This document shows, in pieces, positions 1 through 8,005 of a DNA stretch of 44,495 bases. A program made the translations under genes and the position numbers. How positions within the stretch are numbered: the stretch's first letter is position 1; each line of letters begins with the position of its first letter. Below the pieces are notes generated by a model, which saw nothing but the letters and a program-made list of their open reading frames with translations, ran no database searches and was not told the origin of the DNA. The stretch comes from Kitasatospora sp. MAP5-34. Its GTDB lineage: Bacteria > Actinomycetota > Actinomycetes > Streptomycetales > Streptomycetaceae. The stretch lies in contig NZ_JARXZC010000048.1 of NCBI RefSeq assembly GCF_029894335.1, positions 1 to 44,495 of the forward strand. Reading direction: 5' to 3'.

Positions 1-120
1 GTCTTCTTCTCATTTTTTTTTTTTTTTTTTTTTGGTTGGGGGGGGGGGGGGGGGGCGCGGCTCGTCCTTCTATCAATATTTTTTATTTGGTCCCACCCCC
101 CCCCCCCCCCCCCGACCCCG
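1..120. other. Low-complexity homopolymer stretch at contig edge
   Basis: This stretch holds a run of about 21 T, a run of about 18 G, an AT-rich piece and a run of about 18 C. Such runs are foreign to the high-GC sequence that follows. They read like a low-quality contig end or assembly artefact rather than native sequence. The open reading frame of the mutase extends back through it, giving a spurious poly-Gly/poly-Pro N-terminus that should be ignored. Confidence 0.75.
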
Positions 121-196
121 CTTTGGCAGCCCCCTCCCGACGCCCTCCAGACCTCCCCATCCGAAATTTCACCCACCCTCAGATGGAGCTGGCCCC

Positions 197-1918
197 ATGG
201 CGCAGGCACCCACCACCGATCTCCTCGCCCGGGCCCGGGCCTGGCTCGCCGAGGACCCCGACCCGCAGACCCGCGAGGAGCTGGCCTCGCTGCTGGCCGC
301 CGCCGAGGGCCCGGAGGGCAGGACCGAGGACCGGCGCGCCTGGTCCCGGCTGGCCGAGCGCTTCGCCGACCGCCTCCAGTTCGGCACCGCCGGCCTGCGC
401 GGCGAGCTGGGCGCGGGCCCGATGCGGATGAACCGCGCCGTGGTCATCCGCGCCGCCGCCGGCCTCGCCGCGTACGTGCGCAAGGAAGCGACATCGGCGG
501 CTTGCGCCTCGGGCCTCGGCGACCTGGTCGTCATCGGCTACGACGCCCGCCACAAGTCGTACGACTTCGCCCGCGACACCGCCGCCGTGATGGTCGGCGC
601 CGGCCTGCGCGCCGCGCTGCTGCCGCGCCCGCTGCCCACCCCCGTGCTGGCGTTCGCGATCCGCCACCTCGGCGCCGCCGCCGGTGTCACGGTCACGGCC
701 AGCCACAACCCGCCCCAGGACAACGGCTACAAGGTCTACCTGGGCGACGGCTCGCAGATCGTCCCGCCCGCCGACACCGGCATCGCCGCCGAGATCGACG
801 CCATCACCTCGCTCGCCGAGATCCCGCTGGCCGAGAGCGGCTGGGAGGTGCTGGGCGAAGACGTCGTCGAGGCGTACCTGAACCGCGCCGTCACCACCGT
901 CGACCCGTCGACCCCGCGTGATCTCGAGGTCGTCTACACCCCGCTGCACGGCGTCGGCCGGGACACCCTGGTCACGGCCTTCAAGCAGGCCGGCTTCCCC
1001 GCTCCGACGGTCGTCGCCGAGCAGGCCGAGCCGGACCCGGACTTCCCCACCGTGGCCTTCCCCAACCCGGAGGAGCCGGGCGCGATGGACCTCGCGTTCC
1101 GCACCGCCGCCACGGTCGGCCCGGACATCATCATCGCCAACGACCCGGACGCCGACCGCTGCGCGGTGGCCGTGCCGGACCACGCGGCCGCCCACGGCTG
1201 GCGGATGCTGCGCGGCGACGACGTGGGCGCACTGCTCGGTTCGGCGCTGGTCGCCAAGCGGGCCACCGGCACCTTCGCCACCACGATCGTCTCCTCCACC
1301 CTGCTCGGCCGGATCGCCGCCGCCGCCGGTACCGGCTACGCGGAGACGCTGACCGGCTTCAAGTGGATCGCCCGCGCGGACGGCCTGCGCTACGGCTACG
1401 AGGAGGCGCTCGGCTACTGCGTGGACCCCGAGGGCGTCCGCGACAAGGACGGCATCACCGCCGCCCTGCTGGTCGCCGAGCTGGCCGCGACACTCAAGCA
1501 GTCCGGCCGCACACTGACCGACCTGCTGGACGACCTGGCGCTGGAGCACGGTCTGCACGCCACCGACCAGCTCTCCGTCCGGGTGGAGGACCTCAAGCTG
1601 ATCGCCGACGCGATGCAGCGCCTGCGCGAGCAGCCGCCGACCGTGCTGGCGGGCCTACGGGTGACGAAGGCCGACGACCTGACCGCTGGTTCCGCCGACC
1701 TCCCGCCGACCGACGGCCTGCGCTACCACCTCACCGGCGAGGGCGTCCGTTCGGCCCGGATCGTGGTCCGCCCGTCCGGCACCGAGCCGAAGCTCAAGTG
1801 CTACCTGGAGGTCGTCCTCCCGGTCGCCACCGCCGCCGACCTGGTCGGCGCACGGGCGCAGGCCGCCGCCGTACTGGATTCGATCAAGCGCGACCTCTCG
1901 GCGGCGGCGGGTATCTGA
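197..1918 (+). CDS. Phosphohexomutase (phosphoglucomutase/phosphomannomutase family)
   Basis: This is a 573-residue alpha-D-phosphohexomutase, which moves phosphate between C6 (or C5) and C1 of a sugar phosphate through a phosphoserine enzyme. The four family signatures appear in order: the phosphoserine loop TASHNPP (about residue 172), the metal loop DPDADR (about 317), the sugar-specificity loop GYEEALGY (about 400) and the phosphate-binding loop RPSGTEPKLK (about 528). Length fits the large PGM/PMM type. The ATG at 197 is chosen because GGAG lies 8 bases upstream and because the frame further upstream is homopolymer artefact. It stands next to deoC and the nucleoside genes, so a pentose-phosphate (phosphopentomutase-like) role is possible, but the substrate cannot be read from sequence. 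A strong hairpin follows the stop. Confidence 0.92.
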   Translation: MAQAPTTDLLARARAWLAEDPDPQTREELASLLAAAEGPEGRTEDRRAWSRLAERFADRLQFGTAGLRGELGAGPMRMNRAVVIRAAAGLAAYVRKEATSAACASGLGDLVVIGYDARHKSYDFARDTAAVMVGAGLRAALLPRPLPTPVLAFAIRHLGAAAGVTVTASHNPPQDNGYKVYLGDGSQIVPPADTGIAAEIDAITSLAEIPLAESGWEVLGEDVVEAYLNRAVTTVDPSTPRDLEVVYTPLHGVGRDTLVTAFKQAGFPAPTVVAEQAEPDPDFPTVAFPNPEEPGAMDLAFRTAATVGPDIIIANDPDADRCAVAVPDHAAAHGWRMLRGDDVGALLGSALVAKRATGTFATTIVSSTLLGRIAAAAGTGYAETLTGFKWIARADGLRYGYEEALGYCVDPEGVRDKDGITAALLVAELAATLKQSGRTLTDLLDDLALEHGLHATDQLSVRVEDLKLIADAMQRLREQPPTVLAGLRVTKADDLTAGSADLPPTDGLRYHLTGEGVRSARIVVRPSGTEPKLKCYLEVVLPVATAADLVGARAQAAAVLDSIKRDLSAAAGI

Positions 1919-1929
1919 GCCCGCCCCCC

Positions 1930-1991
1930 ACGACGCCGGGCCCGGCGCTCCCCCACCCATGAGGTGAGGGGAGCGCCGGGCCCGGCGTCGT
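1930..1991. terminator. Bidirectional hairpin terminator, perfect 24-bp stem
   Basis: Arms at 1930-1953 and 1968-1991 are perfectly complementary over 24 bp, with a 14-base loop. The hairpin lies between the convergent mutase (plus) and PH-domain gene (minus). There is no U-run, which is usual for streptomycete terminators. Confidence 0.85.
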
Positions 1992-2027
1992 ACGTACGAA
2001 GGGGTGGATCGGTGGGATCGGCTCCGG

Positions 2028-2705
2028 TCAGCCGGTGGCGAGCAGGGCGACCAGGGCGACGACTCCGGCCAGCGTGGGGGCGATGACCCACCAGCACCAG
2101 GTGACGGAGACCGTACCGGTTGCGCCGGGGAGTCCGGCGTTGCGCTCGGCGGTCTCCCGCAGGGAGTCGACCACCTGGTCGGACCAGGCGCGGGTCGGGT
2201 CTGCCTGGCCCGGCCGGGCCGATCGGGACGGCCGCAGGACGCCGGGCGTCCGGGAGACCTGGGGGTCACCGCTCGCCGCCGCCCGGGTGGCCCGCGCGGT
2301 GGCCTTCTTGCGCTCCCGGAGCGACACCGGGACGGCCCACACCTGGTACCGCTCGCCTCCGGCGAAGAGCTCCACCGAGTAGCCCGCCTTGAAGCCCTCG
2401 ACCGAGGCCCACGGCACGTCGACCGTGCGCATCGGGTTGCGGAGCAGCAGCCGGTCGTCGTTGGAGAGAACGGCCGGGCGCAGCGTGTACGCGATGACGG
2501 GGAAGACGAAAACCGGGGCGGCGGCGAGCGCGATCCACGGGGTGCGGCCGGTCCCGCTCAGGATGGCGTCGATGATCAGCCACGCCGCGACGGCCAGCAG
2601 CAGCACACCGGAGATCACACCGGGAACCGACCGGTAGACGCGGTCGGCGTACTTCGGTGTGGGGGCGGCGGTGCCGGGGTCGGGCGTGCCGTCGGATTCG
2701 GTCAT
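2028..2705 (-). CDS. PH-domain membrane protein
   Basis: This is a 225-residue integral membrane protein. Two hydrophobic helices (about residues 29-48 and 54-74) are followed by a bacterial PH-like domain (about 75-130, with LLLRNPMRTVDVPWASVEGF), a charged linker, and a last hydrophobic segment at the C-terminus (about 203-224). This layout is common in actinobacterial PH-domain proteins of unknown function. The start is ATG 2705. It is convergent with the mutase and shares its terminator. No enzymatic residues are evident and no specific function can be assigned. Confidence 0.8.
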   Translation of the reverse strand: MTESDGTPDPGTAAPTPKYADRVYRSVPGVISGVLLLAVAAWLIIDAILSGTGRTPWIALAAAPVFVFPVIAYTLRPAVLSNDDRLLLRNPMRTVDVPWASVEGFKAGYSVELFAGGERYQVWAVPVSLRERKKATARATRAAASGDPQVSRTPGVLRPSRSARPGQADPTRAWSDQVVDSLRETAERNAGLPGATGTVSVTWCWWVIAPTLAGVVALVALLATG

Positions 2706-2832
2706 GGAGACGATTCTGCCGCATGTGCACCACGTTCCCTACGGCTGCGGGGCTGTGATCTGCGGAGCCGTGATTCTGCGGAGTCCCTCCGGGTCCTGGC
2801 CGGAGGCGACCCGGAGGCGACCGGCCTCGGAC

Positions 2833-3279
2833 TTAGGCGGTGCGTCGGCGCAGGGTCGCCGCGCCGAGGAGGTCGCCGTAGACGGATGGCGCCTGGGTGA
2901 CGTAACCCACCCGGTGCCGCAGCGCCGCGCCGCCGGCGGGCTCACCGAGCACCTCGACCCGTCCGGCGGCGACCTTCTGCACGCCGACGATCGAGCGCAG
3001 CAGCGTCGTCTTACCGCAGCCGCTGGGCCCGAGCAGCCCGGTGATCGAGCCGGTCGCGACGCCGAGGTCGAGGTCGTGCAGGACGGGACGCCCGCCGCGG
3101 GTCACCGTCAGACCGGCGATGCGGATCGCGGGGGCCGGGCCTCCCGCCAGGGAATTCTCGTACCCCCGTGCCGCGAACTCCACCCGGGCCGCCTCCAGCA
3201 CCGTCCGGCGGGTGTCGGCCGGGCCGGGCCGACGGCCGGTCTTCTTACGGGGAGCGGGGGTCTGATCTGCGGTGGTCAC
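2833..3279 (-). pseudogene. In-frame fusion of truncated TetR regulator and truncated ABC ATPase
   Basis: The 148-residue frame starts at GTG 3279. Residues 1 to about 42 look like the beginning of a TetR-family helix-turn-helix (RRPGPADTRRTVLEAARVEF, then ARGYE). From about residue 43 the sequence is an ABC-transporter nucleotide-binding domain: Walker A GPSGCGKTT near 84-92 and a Q-loop with VTQAPSVYGDL near 126-136. It then ends after 11 unrelated residues, with no signature motif, Walker B or H-loop. Neither half can work alone. The simplest reading is a deletion that joined the 5' end of a tetR gene to the front of an ABC ATPase gene, plus loss of the ATPase 3' half. A TetR-like operator is still present just upstream. 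Confidence 0.72.
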
Positions 3280-3305
3280 CCGTTCATTCTCGGCATTGGA
3301 ACCGC

Positions 3306-3365
3306 CCTACTGGCCAGTAACAATTGGGCCACAGGCTGTGGCCCAAATTGCTACCAGCCAGTAGG
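3306..3365. promoter_or_regulatory. Compound palindromic operator in tetR-remnant/deoC intergenic region
   Basis: The region is one large imperfect inverted repeat made of three parts. A perfect 12-bp palindrome TACTGGCCAGTA lies at 3308-3319. A central palindrome has 11-bp arms TTGGGCCACAG and CTGTGGCCCAA (3324-3334 and 3336-3346). A degenerate copy of the first, TACCAGCCAGTA, lies at 3352-3363. The outer arms are also mutually complementary. Two similar half-size palindromes around a centre, 29 bp before the start of a TetR remnant, suggest an autoregulatory TetR operator that has outlived its regulator. Confidence 0.6.
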
Positions 3366-3437
3366 TCACACCCCGCCACCATCCGACCCGCCGCAGATCT
3401 CGGTCCGGCATCGATAGTGGGGCGCCCTAGCGCATCG

Positions 3438-3449
3438 CTACGCGCGTAG
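3438..3449. promoter_or_regulatory. CTACGCGCGTAG palindrome, candidate operator of deoC
   Basis: A perfect 12-bp palindrome ends one base before a TATGCT -10-like hexamer (3451-3456). The position would let a bound protein block RNA polymerase. Flanking bases AT..AT extend the symmetry. The same motif or a near match lies upstream of add (15088), deoA (19263) and bmpA (25239). Confidence 0.7.
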
Positions 3450-3450
3450 A

Positions 3451-3463
3451 TATGCTGCCCTGG
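3451..3463 (+). promoter_or_regulatory. Probable deoC promoter -10 box, leaderless start
   Basis: TATGCT at 3451-3456 is followed by 6 bases and then the GTG start at 3463. Transcription would therefore begin at or next to the start codon. No Shine-Dalgarno sequence precedes the GTG. No clear -35 hexamer is visible, as is common for streptomycete promoters. Confidence 0.5.
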
Positions 3464-4455
3464 TGACTATGTCCACTGTTGCAGCCAATGCCCCCGGCGC
3501 TGCGGGCGGCGGCCTTCAGGACGTTGCGGCGTCCGAGGCCTCGCTCCGCCGTTTCCTGCACGGCCTGCCCGGCGTCGACGCCGTCGGCCTGGAAGCCCGC
3601 GCCGCCTCCCTCGGTACTCGATCGATCAAGACCACGGCGAAGGCGTACGCCATCGACCTGGCGATCTCGATGATCGACCTGACCACGCTGGAAGGCGCGG
3701 ACACGGTCGGCAAGGTGCGCGCCCTGTGCACCAAGGCCCGGAACCCCGACCCCAGTGACCCGAGTGCCCCCCGGGTCGCCGCGATCTGTGTCTACCCGGA
3801 CATGGTCGCCACCGCGAAGGCCGCCCTCGAAGGCACCGCCATCCAGGTCGCCTCCGTCGCCACCGCCTTCCCCGCCGGGCGCGCCGCGCTCCCGGTGAAG
3901 CTCGCCGACGTCGCCGACGCGGTCGCGGCCGGTGCCGACGAGATCGACATGGTGATCGACCGGGGGGCCTTCCTCTCCGGCCGCTACCTGTCGGTCTTCG
4001 AGGAGATCACCGCCGTCAAGGAGGCGTGCCGGCGCCCCGACGGGACGTACGCCCACCTCAAGGTGATCTTCGAGACCGGTGAGCTGCAGACGTACGACAA
4101 CGTGCGCCGCGCCTCCTGGCTGGCGATGCTCGCGGGCGCAGACTTCATCAAGACGTCCACCGGCAAGGTCGCGGTCAACGCCACGCCGCCGGTGACGCTG
4201 CTGATGCTGGAGGCCGTCCGCGACTTCAAGGCGCAGACCGGTATCCAGATCGGCGTGAAGCCCGCCGGTGGCATCAAGACCACCAAGGACGCCATGAAGT
4301 ACCTCGTCATGGTCAACGAGACCCTCGGCGACGACTGGCTGTCCCCGGAGTGGTTCCGCTTCGGCGCCTCCAGCCTGCTCAACGACCTGCTGATGCAGCG
4401 TCAGAAGCTGACCACCGGCCGGTACTCCGGTCCCGACTACGTGACGGTGGACTGA
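3463..4455 (+). CDS. deoC: Deoxyribose-phosphate aldolase
   Basis: DeoC cleaves 2-deoxy-D-ribose-5-phosphate to glyceraldehyde-3-phosphate and acetaldehyde through a lysine Schiff base. The protein has 330 residues. The active-site motif FIKTSTGK is present with the Schiff-base lysine at residue 230. A second lysine (in GVKPAGGIKT) and an acidic residue in the EIDMVID strand also match the family. It is longer than the roughly 220-residue E. coli-short class and fits the longer actinobacterial form with an N-terminal extension. The GTG at 3463 fits a leaderless promoter; ATG 3469 is the alternative. It heads a run with two aldehyde dehydrogenase genes (5-base gap, then an 8-base overlap), a logical partner because the aldolase makes acetaldehyde. 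Confidence 0.95.
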   Translation: MTMSTVAANAPGAAGGGLQDVAASEASLRRFLHGLPGVDAVGLEARAASLGTRSIKTTAKAYAIDLAISMIDLTTLEGADTVGKVRALCTKARNPDPSDPSAPRVAAICVYPDMVATAKAALEGTAIQVASVATAFPAGRAALPVKLADVADAVAAGADEIDMVIDRGAFLSGRYLSVFEEITAVKEACRRPDGTYAHLKVIFETGELQTYDNVRRASWLAMLAGADFIKTSTGKVAVNATPPVTLLMLEAVRDFKAQTGIQIGVKPAGGIKTTKDAMKYLVMVNETLGDDWLSPEWFRFGASSLLNDLLMQRQKLTTGRYSGPDYVTVD

Positions 4456-4460
4456 GAACG

Positions 4461-5960
4461 ATGGCGAAGACCAACAAGAAGGCGGAAGAGCAGCCCGTGC
4501 AGCCCGTCCAGCCCGTGCGTAAGACCGGCCTCTTCGAGTACGCCCCCGCCCCCGAGTCCCCTGCCGCAGCGGGCGACATCGCGACCTCGTACGGCCACTT
4601 CATCGGCGGCGAGTTCGTCGACAGCAGCGGCAGCGAGGCCCTGAAGACCGTCAACCCGGCCACCGAGCAGGTGCTCGCCGAGTTCGCGCAGGGCACCGAG
4701 CAGGACGTCGACCGCGCGGTCGCGGCCGCCCGCAAGGCGTTCACCGACTGGTCGGCGCTGCCGGGCAGCGAGCGCGCCAAGTACCTGTTCCGGATCGCCC
4801 GGATCATGCAGGAGCGCTCGCGCGAGCTGGCCGTGCTGGAGTCGATCGACAACGGCAAGCCGATCCGCGAGAGCCGGGACTTCGACGTCCCGACCGCGAT
4901 CTCGTACTTCTTCTACTACGCGGGCTGGGCCGACAAGCTCGACTACGCCGGGTACGGCGCCAACCCGCGCCCGCTGGGTGTGGCCGGGCAGGTCATCCCG
5001 TGGAACTTCCCGTTGATGATGCTGGCGTGGAAGATCGCGCCCGCGCTCGCCACCGGCAACACCGTGGTGCTCAAGCCGGCCGAGACCACCCCGCTGACCG
5101 CGCTGCGCTTCGCCGAGATCTGCCGCCAGGCCGGTCTGCCGAAGGGCGTCGTCAACATCGTCACCGGTGACGGCCGGACCGGCGCCGCGCTCACCGCGCA
5201 CCCGGACGTCAACAAGGTCGCCTTCACCGGCTCGACCCCGGTCGGCCGGTCCATCGCCAAGCAGATCGCGGGCACCCGCAAGAAGCTGTCGCTGGAGCTG
5301 GGCGGCAAGGCCGCGAACATCGTCTTCGACGACGCGCCGATCGACCAGGCGGTCGAGGGCATCGTGAACGGCATCTTCTTCAACCAGGGCCACGTCTGCT
5401 GCGCGGGCTCGCGCCTGCTGGTCCAGGAGTCGATCCAGGACGAGCTGCTCGACGCGCTGAAGCGCCGGATGGGCACCCTGCGGCTCGGCGACCCGCTGGA
5501 CAAGAACACCGACATCGGCGCGATCAACTCGGCCGCGCAGCTGGCGCGGATCACCGAGCTGACCGCGATCGGCGAGGCCGAGGGCGCCGAGCGCTGGGCC
5601 CCGGAGTGCGAACTCCCGGGCGCCGGTTACTGGTTCCGCCCGACGCTGTTCACCGGCGTCAGCCAGGCCCACCGGATCGCCCGCGACGAGGTCTTCGGCC
5701 CGGTGCTCTCGGTGCTGACCTTCCGCACGCCCACCGAGGCGGTCGAGAAGGCCAACAACACGCCGTTCGGCCTGTCGGCCGGTGTCTGGACCGAGAAGGG
5801 CTCGCGCATCCTCTGGATGGCGAACCAGCTCAAGGCCGGTGTGGTGTGGGCCAACACCTTCAACAAGTTCGACCCGACCTCGCCGTTCGGCGGATACAAG
5901 GAGTCGGGGTACGGCCGCGAGGGCGGCCGCCACGGCCTGGAGGCGTACCTCGATGTCTGA
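4461..5960 (+). CDS. Aldehyde dehydrogenase, full length
   Basis: This is a 499-residue NAD(P)-dependent aldehyde dehydrogenase. The catalytic cysteine is C313 in FNQGHVCCAGSR and the general-base glutamate is E279 in LELGGK. The Rossmann and N-terminal signatures PWNFPLMM and GNTVVLKPAE are intact, as is the C-terminal PFGGYKESGYGREGG. It has a 45-residue Gln/Pro-rich N-terminal tail ahead of the domain. It starts 5 bases after the deoC stop, so it is surely co-transcribed, and the likely substrate is acetaldehyde from DeoC (inference). Its C-terminus overlaps the next gene by 8 bases. Confidence 0.93.
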   Translation: MAKTNKKAEEQPVQPVQPVRKTGLFEYAPAPESPAAAGDIATSYGHFIGGEFVDSSGSEALKTVNPATEQVLAEFAQGTEQDVDRAVAAARKAFTDWSALPGSERAKYLFRIARIMQERSRELAVLESIDNGKPIRESRDFDVPTAISYFFYYAGWADKLDYAGYGANPRPLGVAGQVIPWNFPLMMLAWKIAPALATGNTVVLKPAETTPLTALRFAEICRQAGLPKGVVNIVTGDGRTGAALTAHPDVNKVAFTGSTPVGRSIAKQIAGTRKKLSLELGGKAANIVFDDAPIDQAVEGIVNGIFFNQGHVCCAGSRLLVQESIQDELLDALKRRMGTLRLGDPLDKNTDIGAINSAAQLARITELTAIGEAEGAERWAPECELPGAGYWFRPTLFTGVSQAHRIARDEVFGPVLSVLTFRTPTEAVEKANNTPFGLSAGVWTEKGSRILWMANQLKAGVVWANTFNKFDPTSPFGGYKESGYGREGGRHGLEAYLDV

Positions 5961-6855
5961 GCTCACAGCGCGTCTTGACGTGATGAAGACCTACAAGCTG
6001 TTCGTCGGCGGGAAGTTCCCGCGTTCCGAGAGCGGACGGGTGTACGAGGTGACCGACAGCAAGGGCCAGTGGCTGGCCAACGCCCCGCTCGGCACCCGTA
6101 AGGACACCCGGGACGCCGTTCTCGCCGCCCGCGCGGCGGTGAAGGGCTGGTCGGGTACGACGGCCTACAACCGTGGCCAGGTGCTGTACCGGGTCGCCGA
6201 GATGCTGCAGGGCCGCCGCGAGCAGTTCGCCGCCGAGGTGGCGACCGCCGAGAACATCGGTGGCAAGAAGGCGCTCGCGCTGGTCGACCAGGCCATCGAC
6301 CGCTGGGTCTGGTACGCCGGGTGGACGGACAAGGTCGCGCAGATCGCCGGCGGGGCCAACCCCGTCGCCGGTCCGTTCTTCAACCTGTCCGTGCCGGAGC
6401 CGAGCGGCGTGATCGGCATCGTGGCGCCGCAGACCGGGTACGGGTACTCCCTGCTCGGCCTGATCTCGGTGATCGCCCCGGTCATCGCCACCGGCAACAC
6501 GGTCGTGGTGGCACTCGCCGCCGACGCCCCGCTGCCCGCCCTCTCGCTGGGCGAGGTACTGGCGACCTCCGACCTGCCGGGCGGGGTGGTCAACCTCATC
6601 TCCGGCCGCACGGCGGACATCGCCCCGACGCTCGCCTCGCACCAGGACGTGAACGGGCTCGACCTCACCGGCGCGATTGCCGCCGACGGCCCCGGCGCGG
6701 CTGCCGCACTGGAGGCGTCGGCTGCGGATACATTGAGGCGAGTGCTTCGCCCGGCCGTGGACCCGTCCGCGCTGGACTGGACCGTTGCGCCCACCACTGA
6801 CCGGCTACTCTCCTTCCTGGAGACCAAGACGGTCTGGCACCCGATGGGCATCTGA
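5953..6855 (+). CDS. Truncated, non-catalytic aldehyde dehydrogenase-like protein
   Basis: This 300-residue protein matches the N-terminal, NAD-binding part of the aldehyde dehydrogenase fold (YKLFVGGKFPRSESGR near the start, GNTVVVALAADAPLPALSLG near 180). The PWNFP element is replaced by APQTGYGYS. The whole catalytic domain with the cysteine and the LELGGK glutamate is absent, so it cannot oxidise aldehydes alone. The ATG at 5953 overlaps the stop of the full-length enzyme by 8 bases. The summed length of the two products (about 800 residues) and the order active domain then dead domain match the ALDH16 class, in which both are one chain. A structural or regulatory partner of the upstream enzyme is the likely role. 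The C-terminal 60 residues look unrelated to the usual fold. Confidence 0.85.
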   Translation: MSELTARLDVMKTYKLFVGGKFPRSESGRVYEVTDSKGQWLANAPLGTRKDTRDAVLAARAAVKGWSGTTAYNRGQVLYRVAEMLQGRREQFAAEVATAENIGGKKALALVDQAIDRWVWYAGWTDKVAQIAGGANPVAGPFFNLSVPEPSGVIGIVAPQTGYGYSLLGLISVIAPVIATGNTVVVALAADAPLPALSLGEVLATSDLPGGVVNLISGRTADIAPTLASHQDVNGLDLTGAIAADGPGAAAALEASAADTLRRVLRPAVDPSALDWTVAPTTDRLLSFLETKTVWHPMGI

Positions 6856-6932
6856 CCGGCCCACGGTTGACAACTCCACAGACTGGCCGTCCCCAGTGCC
6901 CCTACCCCCCCCGGGGGCCCGGACGTGCCTAT

Positions 6933-6970
6933 GACGGACCCGCGCCTCTCCCCCCTGGCGCGGGTCCGTC
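6933..6970. terminator. Hairpin terminator of the deoC-aldehyde dehydrogenase operon
   Basis: The perfect 14-bp stem GACGGACCCGCGCC / GGCGCGGGTCCGTC (6933-6946 and 6957-6970) has a 10-base pyrimidine loop. It lies 77 bases after the last aldehyde dehydrogenase stop. Confidence 0.8.
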
Positions 6971-7009
6971 GCCTTCTGGCTCCGGCAGTCAGCCGGGGGC
7001 GCGGGGAGC

Positions 7010-7108
7010 TGAGCGCGGTCGGAAGAGTGCGGACCGTTGCCTTCCGGTTTCGCGCACGCAGTTGATCAAGCAGAGCCTCGCGCCCCCGACTGTGGCTGGC
7101 CGAGTGCG
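7010..7108. repeat. Dispersed intergenic repeat, copy 1
   Basis: About 100 bases match a second copy at 44288-44389. Shared blocks include TTTCGCGCACGCAGT, GATCAA followed by CAGA and CCTCGC, and TGTGGCTG followed by CGAGTGC. Most differences are single bases. It lies in an intergenic region just before the uridine-kinase-like gene. It is not a coding sequence in either copy. Confidence 0.75.
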
Positions 7109-7168
7109 TAAAGATCTCGCTACCCGCCGGTTTCGGCATCGGTGCCCGATGCGTCAGACTGGTGTCTC

Positions 7169-7810
7169 GTGAGTGACTCCCCCGCGAACCCCGCCCCAAT
7201 AGCCGCTGCCCGGGTCGTTCTGCTCTCCGGGCCCTCCGGGTCGGGCAAGTCCTCGCTCGCGGAGCGGACCGGACTGCCGGTGCTCCAGCTCGACGACTTC
7301 TACAAGGACGGCGACGACCCGACCCTGCCGCTCTTTCCCGACGGCAGCACCGACTGGGACTCGCCACTGGCCTGGCACCGCGACCAGGCAATCGCCGCGA
7401 TCCGGGCCCTGACGACGGCCGGCCGGGCCGAGGTGCCGGTCTACTCGATCCCCGCCAACGGCCGGGCCGGCACCCGCGTCCTCGACCTCACGGGTTCCCC
7501 CGCGTTCATCGCCGAGGGCATCTTCGCCGCCGAGATCGCCGCCCAGTGCGCGGCCGAAGACCTGCTCGGCGACGCCATCTGCCTGCGCAACCGCCCGCTG
7601 ACCACCGCTTGGCGGCGCTTCCGCCGGGACGTCCGCGAGGGCCGCAAGTCCGTGCCGTACCTGCTGCGGCGCGGCTGGCGGCTGATGCGGGCCGAGCGCG
7701 GCATCGTGGGCCGCCAGGTCGAGCTGGGCGCGTACGCCTGCGCGGGCCCCGAGGCCGAACGCCGGGTGCGGGCGGTGGCCGTACAGCGTCCTGCGGCCGT
7801 GAGCGTCTGA
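7169..7810 (+). CDS. Uridine kinase-like P-loop ATP-binding protein
   Basis: This 213-residue P-loop kinase of the uridine kinase/phosphoribulokinase type has Walker A GPSGSGKSS near residues 18-26. The LQLDDFYKDGDDPTLP element that follows resembles the nucleoside-binding DDFY motif of uridine kinase, and TDWDSPLAW is also typical. The predicted reaction is ATP-dependent phosphorylation of uridine or cytidine in the cytoplasm, consistent with the salvage genes elsewhere in the window. GTG 7169 is taken as start because the domain begins soon after; an upstream start at 7142 would add nine unrelated residues. No clear Shine-Dalgarno precedes it. Confidence 0.8.
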   Translation: MSDSPANPAPIAAARVVLLSGPSGSGKSSLAERTGLPVLQLDDFYKDGDDPTLPLFPDGSTDWDSPLAWHRDQAIAAIRALTTAGRAEVPVYSIPANGRAGTRVLDLTGSPAFIAEGIFAAEIAAQCAAEDLLGDAICLRNRPLTTAWRRFRRDVREGRKSVPYLLRRGWRLMRAERGIVGRQVELGAYACAGPEAERRVRAVAVQRPAAVSV

Positions 7811-7865
7811 GGCACACGAGCAACCACAGGCAGGGGCGCGAATTCCCGTGCAGACGGACACGGCA

Positions 7866-7900
7866 GTGGGCCCGGTGCCTCTCCCCGGCACCGGGCCCAC
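7866..7900. terminator. Bidirectional hairpin terminator between kinase and sigQ
   Basis: The perfect 14-bp stem GTGGGCCCGGTGCC / GGCACCGGGCCCAC (7866-7879, 7887-7900) has loop TCTCCCC and sits between convergent genes. A second inverted repeat follows (GGCTGTGGGA 7911-7920 with TCCCACAGCC 7962-7971), so the 195-base gap carries two stacked hairpins. Confidence 0.85.
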
Positions 7901-8005
7901 CACCCCCTGTGGCTGTGGGACTCCCCCGTCGGTTACCGCTCCCCCGAGCCGGTACCCGCGATCCCACAGCCGTACCCGTCCCCCGACGGGAGTCTCTGAA
8001 TTCCG

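Noticed and set aside
179..1558. 459-codon antisense frame over the mutase gene
   Set aside because: Same shadow effect. The plus-strand frame has all four phosphohexomutase motifs.
4437..5966. 509-codon antisense frame over the aldehyde dehydrogenase
   Set aside because: It is Arg/Leu/Gly-rich with no domain; the sense strand is certain.
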